Program-made: the position numbers and the translations under genes | Notes under the pieces: generated by a model | What the model saw: only the letters and a program-made list of their open reading frames with translations | Told to the model about the DNA's origin: nothing | Database searches by the model: none | Assembly: GCA_902767725.1 (NCBI GenBank) | Contig: CACXIM010000043.1 | Location: 1-40,264, forward strand | Length of the DNA stretch: 40,264 nucleotides | Source of the DNA: an uncultured Bacteroidia bacterium | GTDB taxonomy: Bacteria > Bacteroidota > Bacteroidia > Bacteroidales > F082 | Direction of reading: 5' to 3' | Shown here: positions 16,685-25,193 of the stretch, piece after piece | How the letters are laid out: every line of letters starts with the position of its first letter | Numbering within the stretch: position 1 is the first letter of the stretch

Positions 16685-17719
16685 TCAAAGCGTCATTTCA
16701 CCACGAATGGAATTCTGCATGATTTCGAGGATTCGCGCCTTGGGAAGCCCCTCACCAATGAGATACATCAGCTTGGCTACCGCGGCCTCAGTGGTCATGT
16801 CATGCCCGCTGATGACGCCTATGCGTGCCATGTCGAGGCTAGTCTCGTAACGACCCATCTCCACCGATCCGGCCTTGCATTGGGTAATGTTGAGGATGAT
16901 GAGACCGCTGTCGATGGCCTGTTTGAGCGCGTCGAGGAACCATGATGCTGTGGTGGCATTGCCAGATCCGAAGGTTTCAAGCACCAGCGCTTTCAAACCC
17001 GGGGTCTTCAGGACATGACAAACGAAATCCTCGGAGATGCCCGGGAAGAGCTTCAAGATGCCGACATGACGGTCCATGCACGTGTGCACCTTCAGTTTCT
17101 TGAAATTGGGCTTCAGAATACGCTCCTTATTATATTTAATGTGTATACCCACATCGGCGAGGTTGGGATAGTTCGACGAGATGAAGGCATTGAAGTTCTC
17201 AGCATTGAACTTGGTGGCACGGTTGCCGCGCAGCAGCTGGTTTTGGAAGAAGATGCTCACCTCGGGGACAATCGGCGTGTCGTCGTCCTTGGCGGCTGCA
17301 ATCTCTACGGCCGCCAAGAAGTTCTCACGGCCATCGCTGCGCACCATACCCATGGGCAGCTGCGAACCTGTGAGCACAACGGGTTTATTGAGATTTTCAA
17401 GCATGAAACTCAAGGCTGAAGCAGTGTAGGCCATGGTATCGGAACCATGAAGCACTACAAAGCCGTCGTAATGTTCATACTCATCCCCTATTTTCGTCGC
17501 CAAAAGAATCCAAAAATCGGGCGACATGTTCGACGAGTCGATGAGCGGGTCGAAGCTATAGAAATCTATCTGGTAGCCGAAATTCTTCAGCACAGGCAGA
17601 TGGGTGTAGATATTGTCGAAATCAAATGGCACCAAGGCTCCTGTCTTGGAGTCCTGCATCATGCCAATGGTGCCGCCGGTATAGAGCACCAAGATGGATA
17701 TTTCTTCGTTGCTTTGCAT
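16685..17719 (-). CDS. ansA: Type I L-asparaginase
   Basis: A 344-residue cytoplasmic enzyme that hydrolyses L-asparagine to aspartate and ammonia. The two catalytic threonine motifs are TGGTIGMM (14-21) and VLHGSDTMAYTAS (near 88-100). The absence of a signal peptide and the length fit the E. coli AnsA (type I) group. It is divergent from trmO, with promoter motifs for both in the short gap. Glutaminase side activity is possible. Confidence 0.93.
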   Translation of the reverse strand: MQSNEEISILVLYTGGTIGMMQDSKTGALVPFDFDNIYTHLPVLKNFGYQIDFYSFDPLIDSSNMSPDFWILLATKIGDEYEHYDGFVVLHGSDTMAYTASALSFMLENLNKPVVLTGSQLPMGMVRSDGRENFLAAVEIAAAKDDDTPIVPEVSIFFQNQLLRGNRATKFNAENFNAFISSNYPNLADVGIHIKYNKERILKPNFKKLKVHTCMDRHVGILKLFPGISEDFVCHVLKTPGLKALVLETFGSGNATTASWFLDALKQAIDSGLIILNITQCKAGSVEMGRYETSLDMARIGVISGHDMTTEAAVAKLMYLIGEGLPKARILEIMQNSIRGEMTL

Positions 17720-17741
17720 GGTTGCATTTATTATGAGGGTG

Positions 17742-17749
17742 CAAAGGTA
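17742..17749 (-). promoter_or_regulatory. -7 element of ansA
   Basis: Minus-strand TACCTTTG, 23 bases upstream of the ansA start. It is divergent from the identical motif in front of trmO. Confidence 0.5.
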
Positions 17750-17802
17750 AGGCTTTTTTCGTTTGCGTCACATAATTAACCCCGTTGAATCAAAGATTTC
17801 AT

Positions 17803-17810
17803 TACCTTTG
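17803..17810 (+). promoter_or_regulatory. -7 element of trmO, at leaderless distance
   Basis: TACCTTTG ends only four bases before the ATG at 17815. Transcription normally begins about 5-7 bases after this element, so the transcript would start at or next to the start codon. Confidence 0.5.
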
Positions 17811-17814
17811 CACC

Positions 17815-18489
17815 ATGAAAGTCATTGCCCGCATCCACACCGATTTCCCGACCAAGTTCGGCATTCCCCGACAGAGCGGCATCATCGCCTCGCTGCAAGG
17901 CCGCATCGTGTTTGAGCCCGACTACCGCATCGCTGAGGCTGTGCGCGGCTTGGAGGCATTCTCACACATCTGGCTCCTTTGGGAGTTTTCGGAATGTCTG
18001 CGCGACTCATGGTCACCCACCGTACGCCCACCGCGCTTAGGCGGCAATGTGCGCAAAGGTGTGTTTGCCACGCGCTCGCCTTTCCGTCCCAATCCCATAG
18101 GACTGTCGTCGGTGCGCCTCGAAAAGGTGGACTTTGATCCAAAACTCGGCCCCGTGCTCTACGTTTCGGGCGCCGACCTCATGGATGGCACGCCCATCTA
18201 CGACATCAAGCCTTATATCGCCTACACCGACAGCCATCCCGATGCTGTCAGTGGCTTTGCCTCAACACCAGCGGAATACCTCTTGGAGGTCGATTGTCCA
18301 GAAGACTTGCTTCAACAAATCCCTGAAAGCCAAAGAGAAAGCCTCATCGAAGTGATGGCTCATGACCCTAGGCCACAATACCAAGCCGACCCTGAACGCG
18401 TGTATGGCATGGCGTTCGGTGAGATGGAGGTAAAGTTTAAGGTGGAGGGGATACTGCTGACTGTGTTAGCAATTAAGCCAAACACTTGA
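17815..18489 (+). CDS. trmO: tRNA (t6A37) N6-methyltransferase TrmO/TsaA
   Basis: A SAM-dependent enzyme that methylates N6-threonylcarbamoyladenosine at position 37 of some tRNAs. The 224-residue protein carries IHTDFPTKFGIPRQSG at the N-terminus, the family signature RSPFRPNPIGLS, and DGTPIYDIKPYIAYTD, in the usual order. The C-terminal third matches the extra domain of E. coli-type members. The ATG at 17815 gives the standard MKVIARIHTDFP opening; the earlier in-frame ATG at 17785 adds ten unlikely residues. It is a single gene that converges on the envelope cluster. Confidence 0.93.
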   Translation: MKVIARIHTDFPTKFGIPRQSGIIASLQGRIVFEPDYRIAEAVRGLEAFSHIWLLWEFSECLRDSWSPTVRPPRLGGNVRKGVFATRSPFRPNPIGLSSVRLEKVDFDPKLGPVLYVSGADLMDGTPIYDIKPYIAYTDSHPDAVSGFASTPAEYLLEVDCPEDLLQQIPESQRESLIEVMAHDPRPQYQADPERVYGMAFGEMEVKFKVEGILLTVLAIKPNT

Positions 18490-18495
18490 TCACCG

Positions 18496-18534
18496 GCCCT
18501 TCGACCCTTCGACGGGCTCAGGGCTCAGGGGCCT
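18496..18534. repeat. Hairpin with duplicated CCCTTCGA / GCTCAGGG units
   Basis: The gap between convergent trmO and the SGNH-like gene holds an inverted repeat closed by GGCCC and GGGCC. Its arms contain two copies each of CCCTTCGA and CTCAGGG, including CCCTTCGACGGGCTCAGGG (18506-18524). It may act as a terminator on either strand. This motif type occurs as a dispersed repeat in diverse bacteria, as far as I recall. Confidence 0.6.
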
Positions 18535-18538
18535 GGTT

Positions 18539-20014
18539 TTATTCCTTATCCATTGGCTGGCCTTTGACTCCAGGCTTCAAGTAGGCTGGACGGAACGAGA
18601 CATCCATGTTTTTTAGCTGCACGGCATCTTCAGAGGGATTGTAAACGAAGATCTTGACCTGTTGCGCAGCTCGCATAATTGAATCGACGGGCAAATCATA
18701 GGTGGCAAAATCCCATTCTCCTATCTTTTGGATTTGTGGTTTCACGTCATAATAACCAACTATGGCATTGTCCTGCGCAACAAGCATTTGGACAGCAAGT
18801 CGGGCATCATGCAAAGTGTCATTTTGTAGCATCATAAAGGCCACGTTCAGGCGCTCCCAATCCACACGAAGACTGTCAGTGGGCAGGGTCAATGTCGGGC
18901 CAAAAGGCGAGGTCGTATTCAATGTACACGTTTCGTCACCGAAATAATAATGGCCTATGTCGTATTTCAACGAGTCGGGATCATGGTATTCATTCGGATA
19001 AAAAGCTTTCAACGCCTCTGCCACGTTTTTGGCAATAATGCGGCGACCTTCCTCATAATAATGCTCCGTGGTCCAGTCCTGATCGATGAAATTGACGTCG
19101 CGCACCAGGTTGAAGTTGTCGACGACCGTGACACCTTCGAGATTTCCGTAGCGGTTCATCAGATAGTCATGATTCTGCTTCATCAGGTACATCAATTCCT
19201 TACCCACCATGCCGTTGACCTTGTCGACATTTTCCGCCATCAGGTTGAAAACCAGATGCCAGCCCCGTTTGCGGCACAAGGCTACAATGTCGTCGAAGTC
19301 CTTCACACGCGGGTTGTCGTCCCTGATTTGGAAACCATAGCTCTTGATATAATGGCAAGTTAACTCGGTCCATTTGGAGTCGTATTGTCCTTCGTAGTTG
19401 TTGCGTCCCTGCCAAGCCGTTGCCGAATCCCATTGGTAAACGTTATCCCATTCAAACTCGAAGGGGAACACCAGCGGGTCTTCGCGCCAATGTTGCTTCG
19501 TCAGCGAATCCATCTCCGCCTCGCTCCTGATGGGATAAGCCTTCAGTGCCAAAAGGAAACGGTTCATCAATGGCGGGTAGTTTTCCATGAGCACCAGCTG
19601 CTTCCGAAGGGGCGTCTCAAGATTCGAATAAATCCATCGGGCATCAAAAGAACGTAAGTTCATCGTCACCACCACAGTCTCAACCGGAGATTTCCTTGGG
19701 ATGTTTTTCAGCATGTAGTAATAAGTCTGGGCATGCGAGGCTTCTTTGGTCACGTCGCCCGTCTTCACTCCAGGGAAATAGTCGCCGAGATAGGCGCTGA
19801 TGCTCCTCTTGTTGGTTTCCCAATATCCACAGGTGATGTTCGACGACTCGCCCAGATAAACGATGCGGCAGCTGTCGTCCCTCATCTTCATCACCAGCCT
19901 GAGCACATCGGAATGCTCTTCCACGTCCTTTTCGAAAAACCATTGGGTGTAGATCCAGTTCAGGACGAAAAGCAGCGCGGCAGCCATCAATATGCGAATC
20001 AGGAACTTCTTCAT
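18539..20014 (-). CDS. SGNH-like membrane-anchored protein paired with MBOAT acyltransferase
   Basis: A 491-residue protein with one N-terminal transmembrane helix (about 5-25) and an extracytoplasmic body. The motif YLGESSN (about 54-60) looks like the first block of SGNH hydrolases, and DWTTEHYYEEGR (near 325-336) supplies a candidate Asp/His pair. The gene begins two bases after the MBOAT gene. This resembles the AlgI/AlgX, DltB/DltD and PatA/PatB pairings, in which an SGNH-type protein completes acyl transfer to a surface polymer. I cannot assign a named family. The polymer and the acyl group are unknown. Confidence 0.7.
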   Translation of the reverse strand: MKKFLIRILMAAALLFVLNWIYTQWFFEKDVEEHSDVLRLVMKMRDDSCRIVYLGESSNITCGYWETNKRSISAYLGDYFPGVKTGDVTKEASHAQTYYYMLKNIPRKSPVETVVVTMNLRSFDARWIYSNLETPLRKQLVLMENYPPLMNRFLLALKAYPIRSEAEMDSLTKQHWREDPLVFPFEFEWDNVYQWDSATAWQGRNNYEGQYDSKWTELTCHYIKSYGFQIRDDNPRVKDFDDIVALCRKRGWHLVFNLMAENVDKVNGMVGKELMYLMKQNHDYLMNRYGNLEGVTVVDNFNLVRDVNFIDQDWTTEHYYEEGRRIIAKNVAEALKAFYPNEYHDPDSLKYDIGHYYFGDETCTLNTTSPFGPTLTLPTDSLRVDWERLNVAFMMLQNDTLHDARLAVQMLVAQDNAIVGYYDVKPQIQKIGEWDFATYDLPVDSIMRAAQQVKIFVYNPSEDAVQLKNMDVSFRPAYLKPGVKGQPMDKE

Positions 20015-20016
20015 GG

Positions 20017-21435
20017 TCAGAACTGGAAATAGATGAACGGGAAACTATTGACACTCGAACAGGCTACCGTCATGAAGATGAGCAGGCCATAGATGAACCA
20101 CCGCAAAACCAATGGTTTGTTGTCGCACCATTGGTCGAAGCGGCTGTTGAAGAGCAACAAGTCGGAAAGGATGAAGAGGCCTAAATAGAGCCATATCTCG
20201 GGCTTCACGCCGAGGCTTTCACCTCCACCAAAGTTGGTAACTGCTGCCACGAACATGTCTTTCATGTTGGCAAAGTCGGTGGCACGAAACATCACCCAGA
20301 AGAGTGTAACCAACACAAAAGTCTTGGCAATACGCAAGGCATCTAAACCGACACCCAACCACTTGGACTGCGTTTCCTTTTCGGGGAAACGGTTGCGCAA
20401 GGCCTTTTCGATGATATGCAACAAGCCATGGGCAAAACCCCAAAAGAGGAAAGTCCAGGCCGCGCCATGCCAAATGCCACTCAGCACGAAGACAACCAAG
20501 ATATTGAACGCCCAGCGCCCAAATTTGACTCGACTGCCTCCGAGAGGAATGTATACATAGTCGCGGAACCAAGTGGACAGTGAGATATGCCAGCGATGCC
20601 AAAACTCAGCGATACTCTTGGCCAAATAGGGCGTACGGAAGTTGTCGCTGATGTCAAAACCCATCAGCTTGGCTGCGCCCAAGGCAATGGTGGAATAGCC
20701 AAAGAAGTCGCAATAGATCTGGAAACTATAAAAAGCCATAGCCAGCATCACGCTCCATGAATTAAAGCTAGATGGATCGGCATATACTTTGTCGACGTAT
20801 GCCCCCAAATGGTCAGCCACCACCATCTTGATGAAGAAGCCATAAATAATCAGGCGCATGCCTTTCGAGATGTTCTCATATTGGAACTCCTTCTTCTCGT
20901 GCAGTTGCCGCAACAGATTACCCGGACGTTCGATGGGGCCCGTGACCAATTGAGGGAAAAACATCACGTATAGAGAATAGTAACCGAAATGACGCTCTGC
21001 CTTTTGGTGGCCACGATACACCTCGATCACATAGCTCATGCTTTGGAAGGTGTGGAACGACAAACCGATAGGCAAGATAATATCCGTCACCCAATGCCAC
21101 TCAATGCCCATTTGTGCACAAAGCAGCGACAAGTTTGCCGTTAGGAAATTCAAATACTTGAAAATCATCAGCACCATGAGCGTGCTCACGATGCTGATGA
21201 CAAGGAAGGTTTTTTTCAGTTTGGCTCGGTCGGCATATTTCTCCATGAGCACACCTGCCGAAAAGTCGATCACGATGGTGACCAAAAGGATGAGGATGTA
21301 CTTGGGCACAAACCACATGTAGAACGTGCAGCTGGCCGCGAGCAACATCACCCATCGCAGCTTTTGTGGCAGCACATAGAAAAGCAATACCACAATGGGC
21401 AGGAAGATAAGGAACTCTATGGAGTTGAAGACCAT
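20017..21435 (-). CDS. MBOAT-family O-acyltransferase (AlgI/DltB-like)
   Basis: A 472-residue polytopic inner-membrane protein. It has the MBOAT blocks FWHRWHISLSTWFRDYVYIPLGGSR (about 278-302) and LSGIWHGAAWTFLFWGFAHG (about 317-336), the latter with the conserved catalytic His. Such proteins move acyl groups, mostly acetyl, across the membrane onto exopolysaccharide, peptidoglycan or teichoic acid. Coupling to the SGNH-like gene (two-base gap) supports polysaccharide O-acylation. It starts 12 bases after the Omp28-like gene and is probably cotranscribed with it. Confidence 0.92.
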   Translation of the reverse strand: MVFNSIEFLIFLPIVVLLFYVLPQKLRWVMLLAASCTFYMWFVPKYILILLVTIVIDFSAGVLMEKYADRAKLKKTFLVISIVSTLMVLMIFKYLNFLTANLSLLCAQMGIEWHWVTDIILPIGLSFHTFQSMSYVIEVYRGHQKAERHFGYYSLYVMFFPQLVTGPIERPGNLLRQLHEKKEFQYENISKGMRLIIYGFFIKMVVADHLGAYVDKVYADPSSFNSWSVMLAMAFYSFQIYCDFFGYSTIALGAAKLMGFDISDNFRTPYLAKSIAEFWHRWHISLSTWFRDYVYIPLGGSRVKFGRWAFNILVVFVLSGIWHGAAWTFLFWGFAHGLLHIIEKALRNRFPEKETQSKWLGVGLDALRIAKTFVLVTLFWVMFRATDFANMKDMFVAAVTNFGGGESLGVKPEIWLYLGLFILSDLLLFNSRFDQWCDNKPLVLRWFIYGLLIFMTVACSSVNSFPFIYFQF

Positions 21436-21447
21436 GAGGCCGTTTGC

Positions 21448-22779
21448 TTATTTGATTTTCTTTACCGCTGTCTGCAAAATCTTGTCACCTTGGCTCTTGT
21501 CGTAGATGTAGACCATCAGGTAACACTCTTCAGCATTATAGTCGGCATTGATTTCGGTGCTATAGCTGAAAGAGAAAGTATCGTCGGAATCCACATGATA
21601 ATCTTCGAACGCCTCGCCGTAGGCACCATTGATTGTGCCTCGGAACACGTTACGGAACACGTATTCCTTATCGACACCACCAGGAATGGTTTGCCAACCA
21701 ACGATATTGTCCTCCACCAAACAAGCCGTGATGTAGAACTGTCCATCCATGTCATTCAATGCGATGGCTTGGGCCGACACCTGAAGTTGGCGATCGGCTT
21801 CGTCATAGCGGGCACCAACAACAATCTCAAACGACTGTTCCTCTTCCAAAGCAGCAGTCACAGGAGCATCGATTTGCCCTTCATTGAATGTGTTACCATC
21901 CGTCAGGGCCACATGGTCGACAGCAAACAACGGATTCGCGTCATGGTTGTTATACCATTCAGTGCCTTCTTCCGTTAGAAAATTGGGGAAACTGCCAATC
22001 GGCTGGGCCAAATAGCCAGCATGAACACTCATGATAAAGATATGGTCCTCATCCAATTGATGCTGAAGACTATGGGCATATTCAGCGGCGGCAGGGCAGT
22101 TGACGCAACGTGCGCCAGTGAAGTCCTTGATCAGCACCGTCTTGCCTGTAGGCACTACCTCTCCACCTTCCACAACGACTGTCACCGTATAGACCGCCGT
22201 CGTGCCGTTTTGTGCCGTAACAGTATACGCCACGGGATTGGTAAAATCTTGTGCCTCACCCGACGCTGGACTGATCGTGGCACCTTCCGATATCTCGATG
22301 GTTGGGGCAAGTTCAGTAACATCAGTACCTTGCGGCATCTGCACCGTCACCATTTTGCCAACCTCATCAATCGCGCCTTCCACACCGTCGATGACGAATG
22401 AGAGTATACTTTTCTCGTTGTCGGCATCATGCACGACTGCCTCCACCATATACTGAGCGGTGGTGCCATTCATAGCCGTCACGGTATAGTAGACGGGGTT
22501 GGTGAAGTCTTGTGCCACACCTGATTCGGGTTCAATGGTAGCGTACGTCGAGACGACGATATGAGGCGTCAAATGGCTCACGTCCGTGCCCGCAGGGAAA
22601 TCCAGCACCACGATCTTTGAGCTTTCGTCAACAGTGCCAGTAACATCATTCACCTCAAATTTCAAAATCGCTTTCTCATCGTCTGCACCTTGGATATAAG
22701 GCTCCTTTTCGACATCGCAGGCGTTCATGCCAAACATGACTGCCAGCACCATCAATCCTATTCTTATAATACCTTTCAT
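21448..22779 (-). CDS. Omp28-related lipoprotein with two N-terminal beta repeats
   Basis: A 443-residue lipoprotein (lipobox FGMNAC, Cys near 21). Two related beta domains of about 88 residues follow (about 32-118 and 120-206). Each has a D(D/N)EK(A/S)IL(K/S)F start, a DxxSHLTP or DVTELAP middle and an end of the form QDFTNPVxYTVTAxNGTTAxY, like DUF5018-type repeats. The C-terminal part (about 212-443) is an Omp28-like domain beginning VLIKDFTGARCVNCPAAAEYAHSL, a thioredoxin-like fold with the CxxC pair CVNC. It sits between the DUF6029-like gene and MBOAT. The CxxC and the nearby TlpA-like gene suggest thiol-disulfide chemistry at the cell surface (inference). Confidence 0.8.
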   Translation of the reverse strand: MKGIIRIGLMVLAVMFGMNACDVEKEPYIQGADDEKAILKFEVNDVTGTVDESSKIVVLDFPAGTDVSHLTPHIVVSTYATIEPESGVAQDFTNPVYYTVTAMNGTTAQYMVEAVVHDADNEKSILSFVIDGVEGAIDEVGKMVTVQMPQGTDVTELAPTIEISEGATISPASGEAQDFTNPVAYTVTAQNGTTAVYTVTVVVEGGEVVPTGKTVLIKDFTGARCVNCPAAAEYAHSLQHQLDEDHIFIMSVHAGYLAQPIGSFPNFLTEEGTEWYNNHDANPLFAVDHVALTDGNTFNEGQIDAPVTAALEEEQSFEIVVGARYDEADRQLQVSAQAIALNDMDGQFYITACLVEDNIVGWQTIPGGVDKEYVFRNVFRGTINGAYGEAFEDYHVDSDDTFSFSYSTEINADYNAEECYLMVYIYDKSQGDKILQTAVKKIK

Positions 22780-22816
22780 TGTTCTGATTTTTAGGATTTA
22801 AGGATTTAAACATCAA

Positions 22817-24556
22817 TTAAAAACTCGTCGAGACGGTCAGCGACACGCCGCTGGATGCGGGTACCGTGCGGCACACACCGCCCACACAGACCACACCTTC
22901 GCTTTGGCGACCTGCGCTCAGCATGACACGGGTGGCGTCGTGAATATAGGTGACCGTGCCCGTGAAGTAATGGTCACGGTACTCCTCTACAGGGTTGCCA
23001 TAGTTCCACTTGTCGGCGATGGAGAACGACCAATGCGGGTTGACGGAGTATTCAAGCAAAGCCGCAGCCCAGTCGCCACGTTTTTGGAAGTCTTTCTTCT
23101 CGCTTTCCTCAACCTCGTAACCTTTGTGGACTTCGTTTTCCCACAAGCCTTGGAGTTCGAGACGTAAGCTTTGGCGTTTGTTAATCTTATAGGTCACGTC
23201 CATGAAGCCAATGTTTGCCTTCACGACGGGTGCACCGGCATGACCTTCGATGGTCTCAATGTCGTAATACAAGTTGATGTATTGCGCGGTGAGGTGCCAG
23301 TCTTTGTTGATCTTCTTGTCAATCTCAAAGTTGATGTCGCGGAAGAAGCGGTGGTCGCTGACGGCGAAGAACTTGGACGTATAGCCCAAAGTGCCAGCTT
23401 GGTTCAGGCCCATCTCGTTGCCAAACCTAACGGAGTCGCGCACGATGTCGTTCACCTGACTCATGTTGAAGGCCAACTTGGTACCATATTTACCGCCAAG
23501 GGCCGTGCCCTTCGGGATGGTATAGTTGATTTGCAGTTGAGCAGCCATCTCGCCGTTGGGTTGGGTCGAATAGGTGTACATCGACGGCAAACTGTGGGTG
23601 TGGGTATAATTAATAGGTGGAATGAAGTTGATGTCAAGGTCATTCTGCTTGCCTGTGTACATCGACTTGAAGCTCATGTTATCGATGCGTTTCACTTGCA
23701 ACACGGCGCCGAAGCCCTGCTGTGAGTAACTCAGCGACGACATCAAGGCACGACCTTCTTTGTAGATGAAATTGTTGATGGCAGAAGGATCGTTGATCTT
23801 ATAGGCATACTCGGTGCTGAAGGCGAAATTGCCATAGCCCAAGTTGATGCGAGCAGCAGCGGCACTTACGTTCTCGGGTATGTTGTAGAACGAGCTCTGG
23901 TCGGCCTGTTTCTTGCTGACGAAGCTGCCGCCGAGGCTCATTCTGAATTGGGATTCGTTCATCGCAGGAATGCTCTGGTTGAGGTCCCATTCGGCATCCA
24001 CGCCGCGCACGACGCCACGATAGTCGTCGTTGCCCATGTCGCGCTCAAGATACGGTGACCAGAAGAAACGTTGGCGACCATAAACGCCTTTCAATGTGAC
24101 ACCTTGAGTAGGACGTAACACCACGCGCGCACCACGCAAGGCATTGTCCATACCCAGTGACCATTCTTCGTAAGTGCGGAACACAAGACCGCTACCGAAC
24201 TGGTCGTAAATGTCGCCCACGGTCATGCCAATGAAGCCGTTGTCGTAAGTAGCAAAGAAGTTGGCAAGACCTACGCCGTTCAGTTCACTGCGGAAACCGT
24301 TCAATTCGGGCATGAAAGCCTCAAAACGAAGGCCTGCCGAGAAGTTGCCGTTGGTGTAGTTCACCTTGCCGAAGCCATTGAGGCCAAGTTTCTTGCCTTT
24401 CAGGTCATTAATGCCGATGCCTTCGTCGAGCATATAATACTGGGCGTCTGTCTGGAAGCTGCCGCTCACCTGACCGCCTTCAACAAATGACTGAGCACTC
24501 GCTCTGAAACTGAAGCCCAGGGCGAGTGTGAGTAAAACTAGTATGTGTTTGCGCAT
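22817..24556 (-). CDS. DUF6029-like outer-membrane beta-barrel protein
   Basis: A 579-residue protein. The start at MRKHILVLLTLALGFSFRASAQS gives a clean signal peptide, so 24556 is preferred over the in-frame ATG at 24604. The rest has alternating beta strands rich in aromatic residues (for example YNFGKVNYTNGNFSAGLRFEAFMP-like stretches) and ends in a terminal aromatic, SSGVSLTVSTSF, typical of an outer-membrane barrel. I match it from memory to the Bacteroidetes family DUF6029, of unknown function. It lies between the TlpA-like and Omp28-like genes (gaps of 87 and 37 bases), an order I believe recurs in the phylum. Confidence 0.65.
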   Translation of the reverse strand: MRKHILVLLTLALGFSFRASAQSFVEGGQVSGSFQTDAQYYMLDEGIGINDLKGKKLGLNGFGKVNYTNGNFSAGLRFEAFMPELNGFRSELNGVGLANFFATYDNGFIGMTVGDIYDQFGSGLVFRTYEEWSLGMDNALRGARVVLRPTQGVTLKGVYGRQRFFWSPYLERDMGNDDYRGVVRGVDAEWDLNQSIPAMNESQFRMSLGGSFVSKKQADQSSFYNIPENVSAAAARINLGYGNFAFSTEYAYKINDPSAINNFIYKEGRALMSSLSYSQQGFGAVLQVKRIDNMSFKSMYTGKQNDLDINFIPPINYTHTHSLPSMYTYSTQPNGEMAAQLQINYTIPKGTALGGKYGTKLAFNMSQVNDIVRDSVRFGNEMGLNQAGTLGYTSKFFAVSDHRFFRDINFEIDKKINKDWHLTAQYINLYYDIETIEGHAGAPVVKANIGFMDVTYKINKRQSLRLELQGLWENEVHKGYEVEESEKKDFQKRGDWAAALLEYSVNPHWSFSIADKWNYGNPVEEYRDHYFTGTVTYIHDATRVMLSAGRQSEGVVCVGGVCRTVPASSGVSLTVSTSF

Positions 24557-24612
24557 AAATGTATGTTTTTGACATGGGAAACGAGACTGCGGGACGCGGG
24601 ACAAGAAATCGT

Positions 24613-24624
24613 GTCTCGCGTCTC
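24613..24624. repeat. Inverted copy of the 12-mer in the tnaA leader
   Basis: GTCTCGCGTCTC is the reverse complement of GAGACGCGAGAC at 8007-8018. It lies between the TlpA-like and DUF6029-like genes, next to further GAGAC/GGGAC units (24582-24601). Confidence 0.55.
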
Positions 24625-24643
24625 AAAGTCTCGCGCCAATGAA

Positions 24644-25147
24644 TCACTTTTTCTTCTTTGCAAGTTTTAGGATTTCTTCATAAAGGTCATCTTCAGCACC
24701 ATCGATATAGCCTGTATGTTGATAAACGAGCTTGCCGTTGCCGTCGAAAAGGAAAGTGTGTGGTGGATTGCTGACGTTCATGGCCCGTTTCAGGTCGCTA
24801 TTCACATCCAGAAGCACATCAAAATCCCAGCCTTTGCCTTCCACCACGGGTTTCACCTTGGCCGTGGAACGCGAGTCGTCGATAGAGACGGCATAAAGCT
24901 TCACGCCAGTCTCGGCTTTCCAATCATCGTACACATCGTTGATGGCATTGTGTTCCTTGATACATGGACCGCACCAAGTGGCCCAGAATGTGATGACAAT
25001 GGGTTTTCCATCGTTGTTGAGTTTGGCAATGTTTACGTCCTTACCTTTCAGATTCTTCAAGGTGATGTTCGGCAAGTCTGATTTCGTTTGCGCATGAAGG
25101 CCCGACACCATCAGAGCCATCAGCAAAAGTGTCATAAGTTTTTTCAT
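24644..25147 (-). CDS. TlpA-like periplasmic thioredoxin
   Basis: A 167-residue exported thiol-disulfide protein. MKKLMTLLLMALMVSGLHAQ is the signal peptide; the start at 25147 is preferred over the in-frame ATG at 25174. The thioredoxin fold carries the active site WATWCGPC followed by IKEH, and the cis-Pro region SNPPHTFLFDGNG. It is the first gene of the DUF6029/Omp28/MBOAT/SGNH run and may reduce or isomerise disulfides in those envelope proteins. The redox partner is unknown. Confidence 0.88.
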   Translation of the reverse strand: MKKLMTLLLMALMVSGLHAQTKSDLPNITLKNLKGKDVNIAKLNNDGKPIVITFWATWCGPCIKEHNAINDVYDDWKAETGVKLYAVSIDDSRSTAKVKPVVEGKGWDFDVLLDVNSDLKRAMNVSNPPHTFLFDGNGKLVYQHTGYIDGAEDDLYEEILKLAKKKK

Positions 25148-25193
25148 TGATTTAAAAATTGATTTAGTATTCAAGAATTTAAAGATTCAACAT

